A DNA stretch of 64,000 nt from Dermatophagoides farinae (lineage: Eukaryota > Arthropoda > Arachnida > Sarcoptiformes > Pyroglyphidae). The DNA lies in assembly GCF_024713945.1 (NCBI RefSeq), contig NC_134678.1:3410001-3474000 (forward strand), read 5' to 3'. This document shows, one piece after another, positions 37,291 through 50,159 of the stretch; within the stretch, counting starts at the first letter, position 1; each line of letters begins with the position of its first letter. The position numbers were made by a program, and so were the translations under genes. The notes beneath the pieces were generated by a model that was not told where the DNA came from, made no database searches, and was given only the letters and a program-made list of their open reading frames with translations.

Positions 37291-40200
37291 TCGACCCCTT
37301 GGCCGAACCTTAATCAAACATTGAATGATGTGTGTGTGACACAATGAAAAAAAATTTTTGATTAGCGACAATTCTTTTCTTTTCATTGTTGTTTGAAACT
37401 TTTCTATTTATCAAAATGATTGAATTCATCATCTTTCTTGTTTCAATGTTTATCAATTTTTTTTCAAGAAATATTTGCATATTCGGCAGAAAAAAAATGG
37501 TGAACATTTTTTTCTTAGGCTGCATATTTGTGTTTGGGTTTATTTTCCGTCTGATTTGGTAGATGATCCAATTGAATAGAAAGAAAAAACGTGATTTTGA
37601 TCAAAGTTAGAAAGTTCATTCTTTAACTTTATTTCATCAGAACCATATTTTGTATATTATTGAATTGAATAAAAGTTTTTTTCCCTGTTGTTGTTGTTCA
37701 CCTAGTGAGGAAAAAAAGTAAACGTTAACTATGAAATTTCCAATGAATTTTGTTATGTAAAAAAAAATGTCATTTGCACACACAAATGCACACAGAACAG
37801 AATTTATGAATCCAAAAGTTTTAAAAGATAATCGGTTTCAGTTAATTGTAGATAATGCTGTTAGTTATGGTGAATTGGAAAACTTTCATTTCTATTTTTG
37901 TTTTATTCACAACCTGTGAACAGAATATTTTATTTGTCTTTATTTTTTTTATCGGTGGTCAGTACAAGAGAATTTGAATGAACTATTCTTTCGTCATAAT
38001 GTCGTATTGTTTTTTCTTTTTGTTTCTTACAGAAAAATTAAAATTTCAAATTTCAAAATTTTTTTTAAAGAAAAAACAATTACAGTTCACTTACAAAACA
38101 CAAAAATCACACTGAAAGAGACAGACATGATGGATGTCATCAAATGATTGTTATTGCCATCCATGTTCCCCACCCACGTCTTTGAAAATGTCAAATCAAT
38201 TTGAAAAATTTACAATTACTAATTTGATTAAAAAAGAGAATTTTTTATGGAAAAAAGAGAGAGAAAAAACTACTTCGATACATTACCTTGTTTTTGTACT
38301 CGGTCAAAATGAGATATGGATACTCATTGATTGTGTGTCTGCTCTTTTGTTTGTCAAGTACGCGTTATTTCTGTTCTCTATGCAATGATCTTATGTTCGA
38401 ATTCAAACACATTATCCATGGATCATTCAATCAATTGTCTTATAGAATCTGGTCATTTGTTTGTTTAAATTTTAAATTCCTAAATATAATCATTATATCA
38501 AAATCGAATGAAGAATGTTGATCATCAAATAATTTTAATTCAAACAGGATGTGTGTGTGTGTTCATCCTTCTCTTTCATCATCATCATCATATGAATAAT
38601 ATCCATTATATACAGACACAAAATCCTTGGTTATTACGTAATAATCATCATCGTCAACATATATTGTCCATCAGAAAAAAATTTCAATATTTTTCTCTTT
38701 TCAATTTTATTTACTAAAAAAGAAAACAAAAATTTCTCTGTTTGTTTTTATCTAAACAATATTGTCATTGAATTTGATCATAATGTCATCTTTGGTTACG
38801 ACAAAAAAAAATTTTTGAAAAATACAAATGATGACAATCTAAATTTAATGATAATTTCGTCGTCGTCGTCATCATCATCATCATCATCTTCATCGTCGAT
38901 TGTTATTATTATTTCTGGGTAAATTCATCATCAATTAACAACAACGACAACAAAAACGAGACAAGTGATCAAAAATAATGATCGACGATATTGATAATGA
39001 AATTAATTTCTATATATTTTTGTTTCAAATTTATTATTATTATTATTATTATTATCATAAGTTTAGTTGATGATGATGACGATGATAATGTGTGTCAAAA
39101 TAACTGACTAGCGTGTCACATTGTTCTGTTTTTTTTGGCTTCATTATCAATTGTTACTACACTTGGTAATTCTGTCTGTCATTTTTTTTCTGCCAACAAT
39201 CTTTGTTTAATTTGATCTTTCTCTCTCTCTCTATGTGTGTGTATCTCAATTGAATTTGGCTTTTGTTTTGTTTTGTTTTTTTATGTTTTCCTTCCCGATG
39301 GCTATTATCATCATCATCATCATCAACATCATCACCATTATTTGTTAATCATGATTAACAATGTTTATTCGAGCAAGCTTAATAATAACAATTGAATGAA
39401 ATGAATGAATTGATGGTGACAAAAACACAGTAACATAAAAATAAAAACAAAAACAACAACAACAACAACAACAAAAAACTAATCAAGATCACATCACATC
39501 ACATGATTATGTCATCGCCAAAAAACAGTACAGTATATCCACTGGTTTAAAAAGCTTGTCAAATTCATATTGAAAATGATTGTTTTCAATTATTAAATAT
39601 TATTGATAGATAGTATGAAGTGTTTGATCATAATGATTATATCAATAAATTGATAACAACAAACACTAGAAAATTTTGATCATTGATAAAGATGATGGCT
39701 ATGAAGTAATTTCAATTATCATTAAATTTTAATTGAATTTCAATTCTTAATTTGCTATAAATTGTGATACACACATTAATTGATTGTGATTGATTCTTTA
39801 AATTGACAGAATAAAATAAAAAACATAAACATTTTCTAGTCTCTAATCAAATGTAAGTAATTTGTTCATTATATTTTAATTTTCTTTAAATCCACTATTT
39901 GACAAGATGATTTTTTTTTTACATAGACAGAAATAGAAACAGCAAAATAATCGATCCAGGAATTGATTTGTTCTTCAAAATAAAATCACCGAATACGATT
40001 AGAATATATATTTTTTTTTTTTTTTTTTTTTTTTGAAATCTTCTTTTTCTTGTTCCTTCTATCCAAAAATAGAGAATCAATTTCCCTAGCCAGAATGATA
40101 AACACTAGTTTTTTGCAAATTCTTATTCTTCGTTATCATAATAATGATGATAACTGGATGATATCTATATATAAGTTTGAAACACGAATCTCGAAAAATA

Positions 40201-40479
40201 CTATCAACCGCATCGAACCGAATCAAATCGAACAATTTGAATTTGGTTTTGATTAAAACATGTCATTGTCATCATATTGGATTCTGTGTTTGTGTGTGTG
40301 TTATTCACTCCGTCTCAATATCTATCTATTCTATATATATGATGACAATGATGATGTTCGTCTTAAATATATTCTTAACCAATAACTATAAAGTAAATCT
40401 AACTAAATTAAATTTGCCACAATGTCTTCAGTGTGTGTGTGTGTGTGTACAAAATACCATCATGTTTTTCCAAGTCACG
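37291..40479. other. non-coding block
   Basis: No supported gene. It contains ATC/CAT runs near 38575-38590, 38868-38890 and 39309-39325, ATT repeats near 39030-39053, CAA runs near 39453-39475 and a long T tract at 40011-40034. A segment near 39810-39850 with an ACAG before and GTAAGT after it resembles a small non-coding exon but is not supported further. Confidence 0.45.
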
Positions 40480-40611
40480 TATTTTCCTATTTCGTTTCGT
40501 TTCGTTTTTGTTTGTTTGGTTGGTTGGTTGGTTGGTTGGTTGGCATATTTTCCTATTTCGTTTCGTTTCGTTTTTGTTTGTTTGGTTGGTTGGTTGGTTG
40601 GTTGGTTGGCA
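40480..40611. repeat. exact tandem duplication of a 66-bp unit
   Basis: Positions 40480-40545 and 40546-40611 are identical 66-bp copies. Each starts TATTTTCCTATTTCG, carries TTTCG steps, then a GGTT run, and ends TTGGCA. Because 66 is divisible by three and the unit has no stop in several frames, both strands show long open frames here with a 22-residue period (for example a repeated LVGWLVGW). Those frames are repeat artefacts. Complete identity implies a recent duplication or ongoing homogenisation. Confidence 0.95.
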
Positions 40612-43600
40612 TATAGTCTTCTTTTTTTCTGATTCTTTGTTCGTATGGTGGTGCATTTGATGATGATGAAAATGGAACAGTTCCAAAGACCTGTATACAT
40701 AAATACAAAAGATCCAACAATCGACAAGCATGCCTAACGGGTAAATTACCTATACAAGAAATATAAACCACAATTTCCTTTTCCTCTTTTGTTGTTGTTG
40801 GTGTGTTCCCAAAAAAAAAAACATTGTTATCATTTGTTGTTCTGTCATTTGTCAATGTATATATGTTAGACAATTGTATGACATAACCATAAGCATATTG
40901 AAAGTGTTATTATTTTCTCTTTATCATATTTCCTATTTCATCAATAATATGATTCGAGATTATATATCGATTATCGATTGATCAATTATATAGGGAACAA
41001 TAATCCATCCTTTTCTCTCTTTGTTTTCCATGTTGTAACAACAACAACAACAACAACAACAACATCAACAATGGCTAAATTTGAATGAATAAGTGTCTTT
41101 TATGTCTAGAACGAATGGTGAGAAAAACATAATAATATATAAGATTTATGACTTGTAGTGTAGAACAAATGAGATTGGTGATATGAAAAATGTCATATTG
41201 CACAATGTTTTCGCGTAATTCATTTGATACATCAAATCATCAATTGACCATCACACCATAACAAAGAAAAAATCTTGTCATTATTTTTTGTTGCTGTTGT
41301 TGTTGTTGTTGTTATGTCTATATTGTGTGTTACTCAAGCGAAAAACACAAATAATTTCAATTGTTATTTGTAATAATGAAGACATATTCATATGCTATAT
41401 GAATATTCAAGATATATTTTTTTTGATGAATATTGATTTCACGCCTTTCTTGGTCAATACCGTAAAGTTTTGTTCACTGCAAGATGAGTGTGACTAAAAT
41501 TTCTGATTATAATGATCGCAATTTGTATTTTTACAGAAACAGAAACAGTAGAGAACAAAAAAAGTTTTTTCCAAAAAAAAACAACCTTTTTTTTCATTCA
41601 TTCCGTCGAATGAATTATTGTTTGTTATTTGTAATCATATTTTTTTTATGAATTTTCGTTTTTTTTTTTGTCACTTGTAATTACTGGATACATTAACTTT
41701 TTTTTTGTCCTTATTAATAGCATTTTTGCTTGTTTTTTTTTGTTCTTGTGTTGAAACAAAAATTCCATAATATTTTTGAATGATAAAAAAAATTTCATTT
41801 CCACATCCTGTAAGTAGTGTTGGTGTTTAAAGAACATCAATGAGAACATCATTCTCATCTCTCATTACATATGCTTTTTTAATAATTCAGTTTTATTCTA
41901 CGGTTATTTTATAATCATTCAAAACACATTCATTTCATTCAACCGTTTTCGGTTCGCAATTATGACCAAAACAAAAAAAAACACTAACAATAATAATAAG
42001 TACAGAATAAGCCCATAAAGACATGGACATATTATTTTTGTATGTGTGTGGACTATTTGACAATCACTTTATTGTACACTTTTTTTTGGAGCCATTCTCG
42101 TTATTATTATCATAATTATAATTGCGGTGATAGTGATGGTGGTTATCATCATCGTTGTCTTTATGATTATTATTGGGTCCATTTCAATGAAGATGCTACA
42201 TATATTATTATTATTATATTATTATTTGGTATAATGAAAGTTATTTTTGGTCATTTGATATCAGAAATCATCATCATCATCGACAACAACAACAACAACA
42301 ACATTTTGTCCCAATTGGTTAGATTTTTTTTCTGGACCTTGTATTTACCAATTTATTCATCAACAAAAAAAATTGCCTTTTGAATTGGTTTTTGCTTTTC
42401 CGTTTCGGGTTATCGTTTTTTTTTCATTGGTTTGGTTTTATTTTCATTCATTTAGATGGTTTTAAGTGTTCTATATTAATTGCTTCAGATATTGCCCACC
42501 GTTATCATTTGTATCCTGAACATTGAATCATTATTGATCGTTCTACCAGAAAAAAAACAAATATAATAATTGAACAAATATTATGAGTAAGATTTTGATC
42601 AGATAAAAAAATGGATCATAGAAAAAAAGGTCGATAATATTCTGGTTCAAACATAATTTATGACACACACACATACATTTTTTTTCTGAGTTAATCATCT
42701 GATTTGTTATATACGTTTTTCACTAAATATAAATCAGGATATTGGAGATTTTTGGCCCATTTCCGTTGAAAAAAAAGATTTTTTTAGAGGGTAGATAAAA
42801 AAAAGACAAATTGTATGATGATGATGATTAAATTCATCCATTAAATCGGATAAAATTTTAAGTTTTTTTTCAAGTTTTTAGGTTGATTCCATTTTCGATG
42901 AAAACAACAAAAACATACAAACATTTTTAATAATAATTTCGACAACGATTAGGATTTAATATGTCATAAGACCTCTATATTACTCATATATTTTTTCTTT
43001 CTATTACAACGGCAAATAAAAAAAAAATGAAAATCTTTTCCACTTGAAATGATTCAAATGATGGCAAAAGAAACAGAATTTCTTTGTGTTTGTTTCAAAA
43101 TCATTTCCCATAGTGTTTGTGTGTGTGTTTATAAGATTCTCTTTAAATCCGAATAAAGCAAGAAAAATCCTTTTGAAGAGTTTTTTTTTAGAAGTTTTGT
43201 TGGTTTTTAACACTTTGTCTATAGCTTGTTTGTTCGAATAATAATAATGTTTGATTCGCAAAGATTTTGTTTGTATTTTTTCTCCATTTTTCATCTATAT
43301 TTTTATCGCTGTTGTAGATGATGATGAATAATGGCTTGCATTTCTGTTGTTTCCAATGGTAAAATTTTCTAGTTTTTTTTTCTCTTATTTTTTTCCAATC
43401 GATTCATCAAATTTCAAGATGAAAATCATCAATGTCAATCTTTTAAGTTTGTAGAACAAAAAAAAAAATTTCTAAATGAAAAACAGTAAACATATGCTTG
43501 TGTTGGATATAGTGGATCATTTGATCGCAACCAGATTCTGGTTGATTAAGTAGGGTGAAGTTGTTTTTTTTATATCTTAAAACAAATATTTGACCAATAA

Positions 43601-46600
43601 AAATAACAACATATTGTGCTGATTCTATGGTTGTTAAAGTTTTTTTTTCTATATAATCCAGAATCTGACGCATTTTTAGTATTCTGTATGGTTTATTGTT
43701 GCTTTTTCCTGGTTAATTGACAACAAATTGACGAATATATTTCCCACATATGGGAAAAATAACCGGATTTTCCGGATTTTTTTTTATTCGTCAATTGTCA
43801 TCATGTACATAGGCAATTTTCACATGTTTATTCATTATTATACGGGCTACGACCGTATAATTAGTCTCATTTTTGTTAACCAAAAAAAAAAAAATGTTTC
43901 ACTTTTTCCTGTTTTTTTTACAACATAAAACTTATGGCATTCTAGGAAACAAGGAATAATCAATGCAAGAGAGAGAGATTGAGTGAAAGAGTGAAAAACA
44001 AAAAATCATTTTGATAAACATTAAAGTTCCATTAAATCAGAATGAAACAAAAAACAGCAGTAATGTTGTACATGTTATCTATTCAATATTCTATATTACA
44101 TAGCAAGACCATTAAACTAAATGGAAACTTTGGTTTTTTTTGTGAAAATTTTTATGCAATGTATGAAAATATTCATATGTTGTGTATGGGGCAGTATTAT
44201 TCCTTTTTGGAACAAGGATTTTTCTTTTTTTTTTGGATCTAGTTACTTGATCTTGATGTTCATATTTTCTTTTATATAATGATTAGATTAGTTGATTTTT
44301 TTTCATATTTTTAACCGATTATTGATTGATAAACTGAAAATTTTTAATGTTTGCCCATTTAATGGAATGATAGATATTTTACAAACAAAAAGATCCTGGA
44401 TAATTAGATTCAGAATTCCAGAACAAAAATTTATTTAGCAACAAGTGCATTAATGCTTAAGCACGTCAAATTTATGACGTGCTTTCTCTTTTGACATTTT
44501 TTTCAAAAAAAAAAAAATTCATTTTCTCTTACACAGTTATCATTTTTTTTCCTTGTTTCACTGTCTCCAATGTTAATTGTATTTGTCCCTGACCTCGTTC
44601 AATTGTCGTCATTGTTGCTGTTGTTGTTTTTTCCCAGAAATAAATTTAAAATTTAAAATCAAACCATCTAGTTAACATGATAATGAACAAAAATACTGTT
44701 GATTCTCAAAAAAGAGGGTTCGTTTTTCAGGACGACAAAACTCATTTGCATCACTACCATTGTTGATTTAGTTGTAGACCTTGCTACAAGTTGGAAACGG
44801 TCCTTGTGATTTATGCAAAAAAAATTGGTTAGCATTATCATCATCATATTTATTGTCTCTGAATGTCTTTCACTGTTCATGGAAAAGATGATTAGCGTGT
44901 GTGTTAGCATCATGAAATCATTATCATTGAAATTGAAAAAAAAAATAATTTCTGTCCTTGATGATGATGGCGATGATGGGGAACATATTTTTTATGCATT
45001 GATTTGAAAAAAAAGAAAAAAAGGTTTGAATTCATTCTTCATCTTGATTTTCTTATCATTTTTAAATAGATCGATTCAAAGATTGAATTTTTTTTTTTTG
45101 GAAGAAGGGGGTTTCAGTAAAATTTTGGAATAATTAAAATCGATTAAAATTCTCAGCATTTATTTCTGAAGAACAACGAGAAAAAAAAATTTCAATTTTT
45201 TTCAATTAAGAAAAAAAAACACTTTTTAAAAAATCAATAATTATGAGAACTTTGAACTAGAAATTCCTAATCATCATTTTTTTTTTTTGTTGATTCGATG
45301 ATAGTTGATTTGATTTTTTCGTTGCTGTTTTTGTTTACAGCAACAAATTCTTTCGGATTTTCCATAAGTATATATCTTAATTGAAGTTATTATTACTTTT
45401 TTCAATTTTCAACATTTCTTAATAATTTAAAAAAAAACAAAAAAAAATTTGTTTTGGATGACAAAAACACAGTGAATATGTTTATTTGATGTTATTTTGA
45501 TGTACATGCATCATTATGGTTTAAAAGATTTTAATTTTGTTCTCCTGTTTATTTTATCAAAAATGTTGATGGCCATAATCAACAAAAACAACAAGGTTCT
45601 TCTTTGGAAACCAATAACATTATCGTACATTGACCATAATGTTTGGTTTGAAAAAAACAAGCAAACATTTTTTCACATAAAAACAAAAAAAAAATGTTGA
45701 CAACAGAAACGACAACAACAACAACAACAAAAAAAATCAATGAATCTATCGATTTATTGATTTTGAATGACATAAATTGCTGTTGAGGATATAAGAGAAA
45801 AAAAATTTGTTACTTTAAAAACAAAATGTCATGACAATGGAAATCTTTTCCATTTTGTTACCTTCATTTTCAAATATCAAAGAAAAAGTTTTTTATGATT
45901 ATCATCATCATGGAACAATTATTATGGAACATCATTGCTGCTGCTCTTGCTGCTGAAGATCAATAACATCTCTTAATTGCATTATATATAGTATAATATA
46001 AAAAAAGTCTTTGAAAAAGTAAAAAATCATGAGATTTTTTGTTCTTTATCACATAATAATAATAATGAGGATGATAATGATAATTCAATGTTGAATAATC
46101 GCTATGTTATTACATGTTTTTTTTGTCTATGTGTCCTGTATATTCAAGTTCGAATTTTTTTTGTGAAAAAGTCATGTGTGTGTGTGTGCATGTGTCTGCT
46201 ATCGATTATCTTCATGATGACATTGATTGTTCAGTGTCATTTATTGTTGAATTTTATTCTTTTTTTTTATTATGATATCATCATCATTGACTTTATTCAT
46301 TGATTTATTTCATTCCTTTATTTGAAAATTGATTACCTTGAAAAAAATTGTTGTTGATTTCTGAATCTCCAAACAAACAACATTCATCACTCTCTCTCTC
46401 TCTTTCTCCGATGACTTTGATCCGTTTTTTCATGTTTTGTTTGTTTGCTGAATCCTTGATTCTCATTCTTCCTTCAATTCGACATTGTCCAAAAAAAAAA
46501 AAAAAAATGTTCATCACCATCATTATGTGAATATATAAAGGTGATGACGATTATTACTTATGAGAATGACCATCATCATTATCATCATCATCATTACATC

Positions 46601-49600
46601 ACAATGAATTATAGAATGGATAGAAAATTGTTGAAATTTATTTTCAATGAAAAATTTGTAACCTTTCTATCAATATGAACATCGACATTGAGAGATTGTG
46701 AATGTGTTATGTGTGTGTGTGTGTGTGTGTGTTTAAGGTGAATGAGAAATATGAATGTGTAAAAAACTAAAATCACTCGGAAGATATTCGAGGTCTTATT
46801 TCCTTAACTTTACAGCAACAACATAGGATAAATAATACATACACACAGAAAGAGAAAGAGAGAGAGAGAAAAGATGAACCGAATGAATATTATATACATT
46901 CGGTGGATAGATATGATTCAATATTTGGAATGACCATTTCTATGTATGTGTTTGATTTTTGTGGATGTCTAATGTCCAATCATCATCATCATCATCATTA
47001 TTATTATTATTATCATCGTTTTGTGATGGATTAAATTGAATCGAAGAGAGAGGGAAAAAACGAATCGAAGATGATGATCATCATCATTTGTCATCGAATC
47101 ATTGTACATTGAAGATCAGTTTGTTTGTGGTTTTCCATGCAGGAAATTTTTTTAAAGAATCTTTTTTCTCCAATTGTGTGTGTGTGTGTGCATGTGTGTA
47201 TTGAACAGACATACACATAATCATCATCATTTGTTTGTGGGTTTTTTTCAATAATTTATTTATTTGAAAATTTCCAAAAAAAAACGTTCGTCTTTTCTCG
47301 CTTTATTAAAGTGAATTCACCCATTTTTTTCTCTGATTTCTTAGTGCATCTGTTTCAATTGTGTGTGTGTGGGTGTATTTGTGTTCCAGAACGTTTTGGT
47401 TTTCAAAACGGTTTTTATCTCGGAAATTGTTTTTTTTTGTATTTCTTAATGATTTGAATGGTAAATATATTTTGATTTTTTGAATTTTTTTTAATTAATC
47501 ATTCGATTCTGTTTTTTTTTCTTGGTCATTCTTGTTCTTTTTTTGTTTTTTGTTTTGTTTCTGACAGAAACAAAAAAACAATCAAACAAAGATTGATCGA
47601 TTTTTTTTTCAATTCAATTTTACAATAATATTGCTGTTGATGATTGCACACATCGATTGCACCCAAAGGATTGATTGATTAACCCTTTTTTTTGGTTCTG
47701 TTGTTGGATTTTCTCATTGTTATTTTTTTTGTTTGATTTTCCATCTTAATCACCATCATCTTATATACTATTATAATTGGTCAATTCAAATGGTTGAACT
47801 TTTGAAACACAGTGAAAAATGAATGAATTTTTTTTTATCAACCAAAAAAGAATTGTATCTGATTTTTTTTTTGTTTGCTTTTATATATAAGCTCTGTATA
47901 TATGAAATGAAATGTTTTTATTTCTAAATCGAAATTTATTGATTGTAATGTTTCTTTTTTTTTGGGGGCGCTATGTCAGTACGACCATCGTCATTTGAAA
48001 TGAATCAATTTCTAAATGACTGTAACTAACTAAAACAAAATGAAAATGAATGAATCATTCAACCGAAAAATCTAAAAAGGCCAATAATAAATCTATAGTG
48101 TTGATTGGTTGAATTTTCTATTTTTTTTTTATTTTGTTTTGTTTTGTTTTGTTTGCTGTTTGTTGTTGTTTGGGTGGGAGGTAGTTTTTTTTTGGTTCAA
48201 AGTCAAAACCGCTAATCTTTCTTTTTTTTTTGGTACTATTTATTCTGGTTTATTATTACGCTTTGTAGCAGCAACATCTGTCAATCGTTACAATTGATTG
48301 GTGGTTATGTTTTATTTTATTTTATTTTTTTCTGTAGAAATTGAAAAGTGTGAAACCAAACAAAATGATGATTGGAGAGAAAAAAAAAATAAAATGAAAC
48401 ACAGCCAATCTCATTGGCATTAGAAGGTCTCATCGCATGAACAACGACAATAATAATGATGATGATGATGATGTTGATGATGACGATGAAGAAAAATAAA
48501 ACAAAACGTTAAAAAAAAGAAAAAAAAAAATTGAAAATGACAAAAACTAAAAATTGTCAGTTCCGTTTTTTTTTGTTTTTATTTTTAGCAACAACTAAAT
48601 CAATAAATAACAAGCAATCAATGACACAAAATGTTTATGTCTCTTGATCCATGATTAACAATGAATATTTTAATAATTAGGAAAAAAAAGGAAAGAGAGA
48701 AAAAAAACATATATCCAGATTGTTTTTTTTTCTAACGATAAAAACCTTGATAAATCATAATCATGATGATTGAAACAAACGCAACTACATACAATAATAT
48801 ATCAAAGACGAACAAAAACGATGAAAATAATGACAATTTCCGATCTGATGATTGTCAGAAAAAAAATTGACAATTTTTTTTTGTCTTTTACTTGTGAAAC
48901 AACATTTGCATTGTCATTTTGTGTGTATTTTGTTCAGTGCTGGTGGTTTGCAATCAGAAAAAAAACCAAAATTTAAATGAATTGTTTCCCAGATATTTAT
49001 ATATCTATCATATTCAATATTTTTTATTAGTGATGAGAAATAGAAAAAAAAGGAAAAGGAAAAAAATTTGAGAGAAAATGTTTGGAGGAAATTATTATTA
49101 GTTGCAGAAATAGCTTGCATGATAAATTGACGAAAAATAAGAAAAAAAAGCAAAATTATCCGAGAGAGAGGGAGAGTGTGTGTGTGTGTGTGTGCGTGCG
49201 ACTAAAACATCATTATTTCTCTCATTTCAATTGCATCAAATCCTTATTACCTGATTAGTTTATCATCATTATTACACAGTTGCTTTAATAAAACACACAC
49301 ACACACACCTTTTGAAAACCAGAAACGATCAATCCAAATCACTGAACTAAACTAGTTTGTTTCTCATCATCATCATCATCAATTTTTTAACCATTATTAT
49401 AAACATTTTAAAATTAATTTTGACTTTTTTTTCTGATTTCAAACCAGTTATTGGGTTGTTTTGTCTTTAAATGAAATGATCAGTAAATATCATTAGATTA
49501 GATTAATTATTGATTTGATTGTCATTCGATGAATGTAATGATGATGATAATGATGATAATTTCATAGTTGGCCTGTCATGTCATCATCCTCATCATCAAA

Positions 49601-49827
49601 AAAAAAGTTTCTTTTCAGTTTTTGTTCAGGTTATGATCTGAATTCAAATAAAAATTATCAATGTTTAAAATATTGATTTGGAACTAACATCTCGTCATTT
49701 GACATGGTTAATAATTTCAATTTGAATTTTTTTTTCCTCATTCAAATATATGATTTTTGTTTCGATTGTCTCATGATTATATCTAATAATTTTTTTGAAT
49801 TTTTTTTCCCGTTATCTTTCATTACAG
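40612..49827. other. non-coding block upstream of DUOXA
   Basis: No confident gene in about 9 kb. It has CAA/GTT runs (41037-41063, 41290-41312), CAA near 42286-42302, GT runs (46714-46731, 47177-47190, 49178-49193), CT/GA runs (46391-46403, 46856-46869), GAT runs (48458-48478) and ATC runs (46980-46998). A promoter for DUOXA should lie somewhere upstream, but I saw no decisive TATA/Inr arrangement. Confidence 0.4.
44459..44484. repeat. 10-bp perfect hairpin
   Basis: AAGCACGTCA (44459-44468) and TGACGTGCTT (44475-44484) are exact inverted copies separated by AATTTA and followed by a T/C-rich run. In bacteria this would look like a terminator; here the context is eukaryotic. It does not match the histone 3' stem-loop. 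The arms include TGACGT half-sites of CRE/ATF type. Confidence 0.6.
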
Positions 49828-49961
49828 GCATTGAAACTTTCTTTCAACGTTTTATTGTTTTGTGATTCATTTGGTTCAACAATCAACATTCTCATCAATC
49901 ATTACACTCAAATCTATCTTGATCTTTTCATCATTTCATTAATATTGTAAAATAAAAAAAA
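49828..49961 (+). other. 5' UTR segment of DUOXA, preceded by a splice acceptor
   Basis: A good acceptor, TATCTTTCATTACAG (AG at 49826-49827), opens a 134-nt segment rich in TCA/CAA that leads to the DUOXA start codon at 49962 (context AAAAAAAAATGTCG). This implies at least one further upstream non-coding exon. If the acceptor is not used, the transcript start would lie a little further upstream. Confidence 0.45.
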
Positions 49962-50159
49962 ATGTCGTCACCATCACCTGATCTAGTGAATATTGGTGCC
50001 AATTGGTTTGATGCATTCCAAGATAATGGTGGTCCAATATTATATTCATCAATGAATCGTACGGCTGCCATTGAAGATATACGTAATATTCTGATTTACA
50101 TTAGTTTTACAACATTTTTTGTTGCATTTCTAATCATTTTTCCTGGAATTCGTAAAGAG
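49962..50159 (+). CDS. DUOXA exon 1
   Basis: 66 codons from the first ATG to the donor GAG|GTATGT (GT at 50160-50161), phase 0. It encodes the N-terminal cytosolic/luminal motif WFDAF..GGP and the first transmembrane helix (ILIYISFTTFFVAFLIIF). The ORF continues into the intron for 18 codons, but that part has no family similarity. Confidence 0.9.

Noticed and set aside
40177-40731. Overlapping 99-151-codon open frames on both strands with repeated LVGWLVGW or NQPTNQPT motifs
   Set aside because: All are generated by the two identical 66-bp units and the GT run; no independent coding signal.
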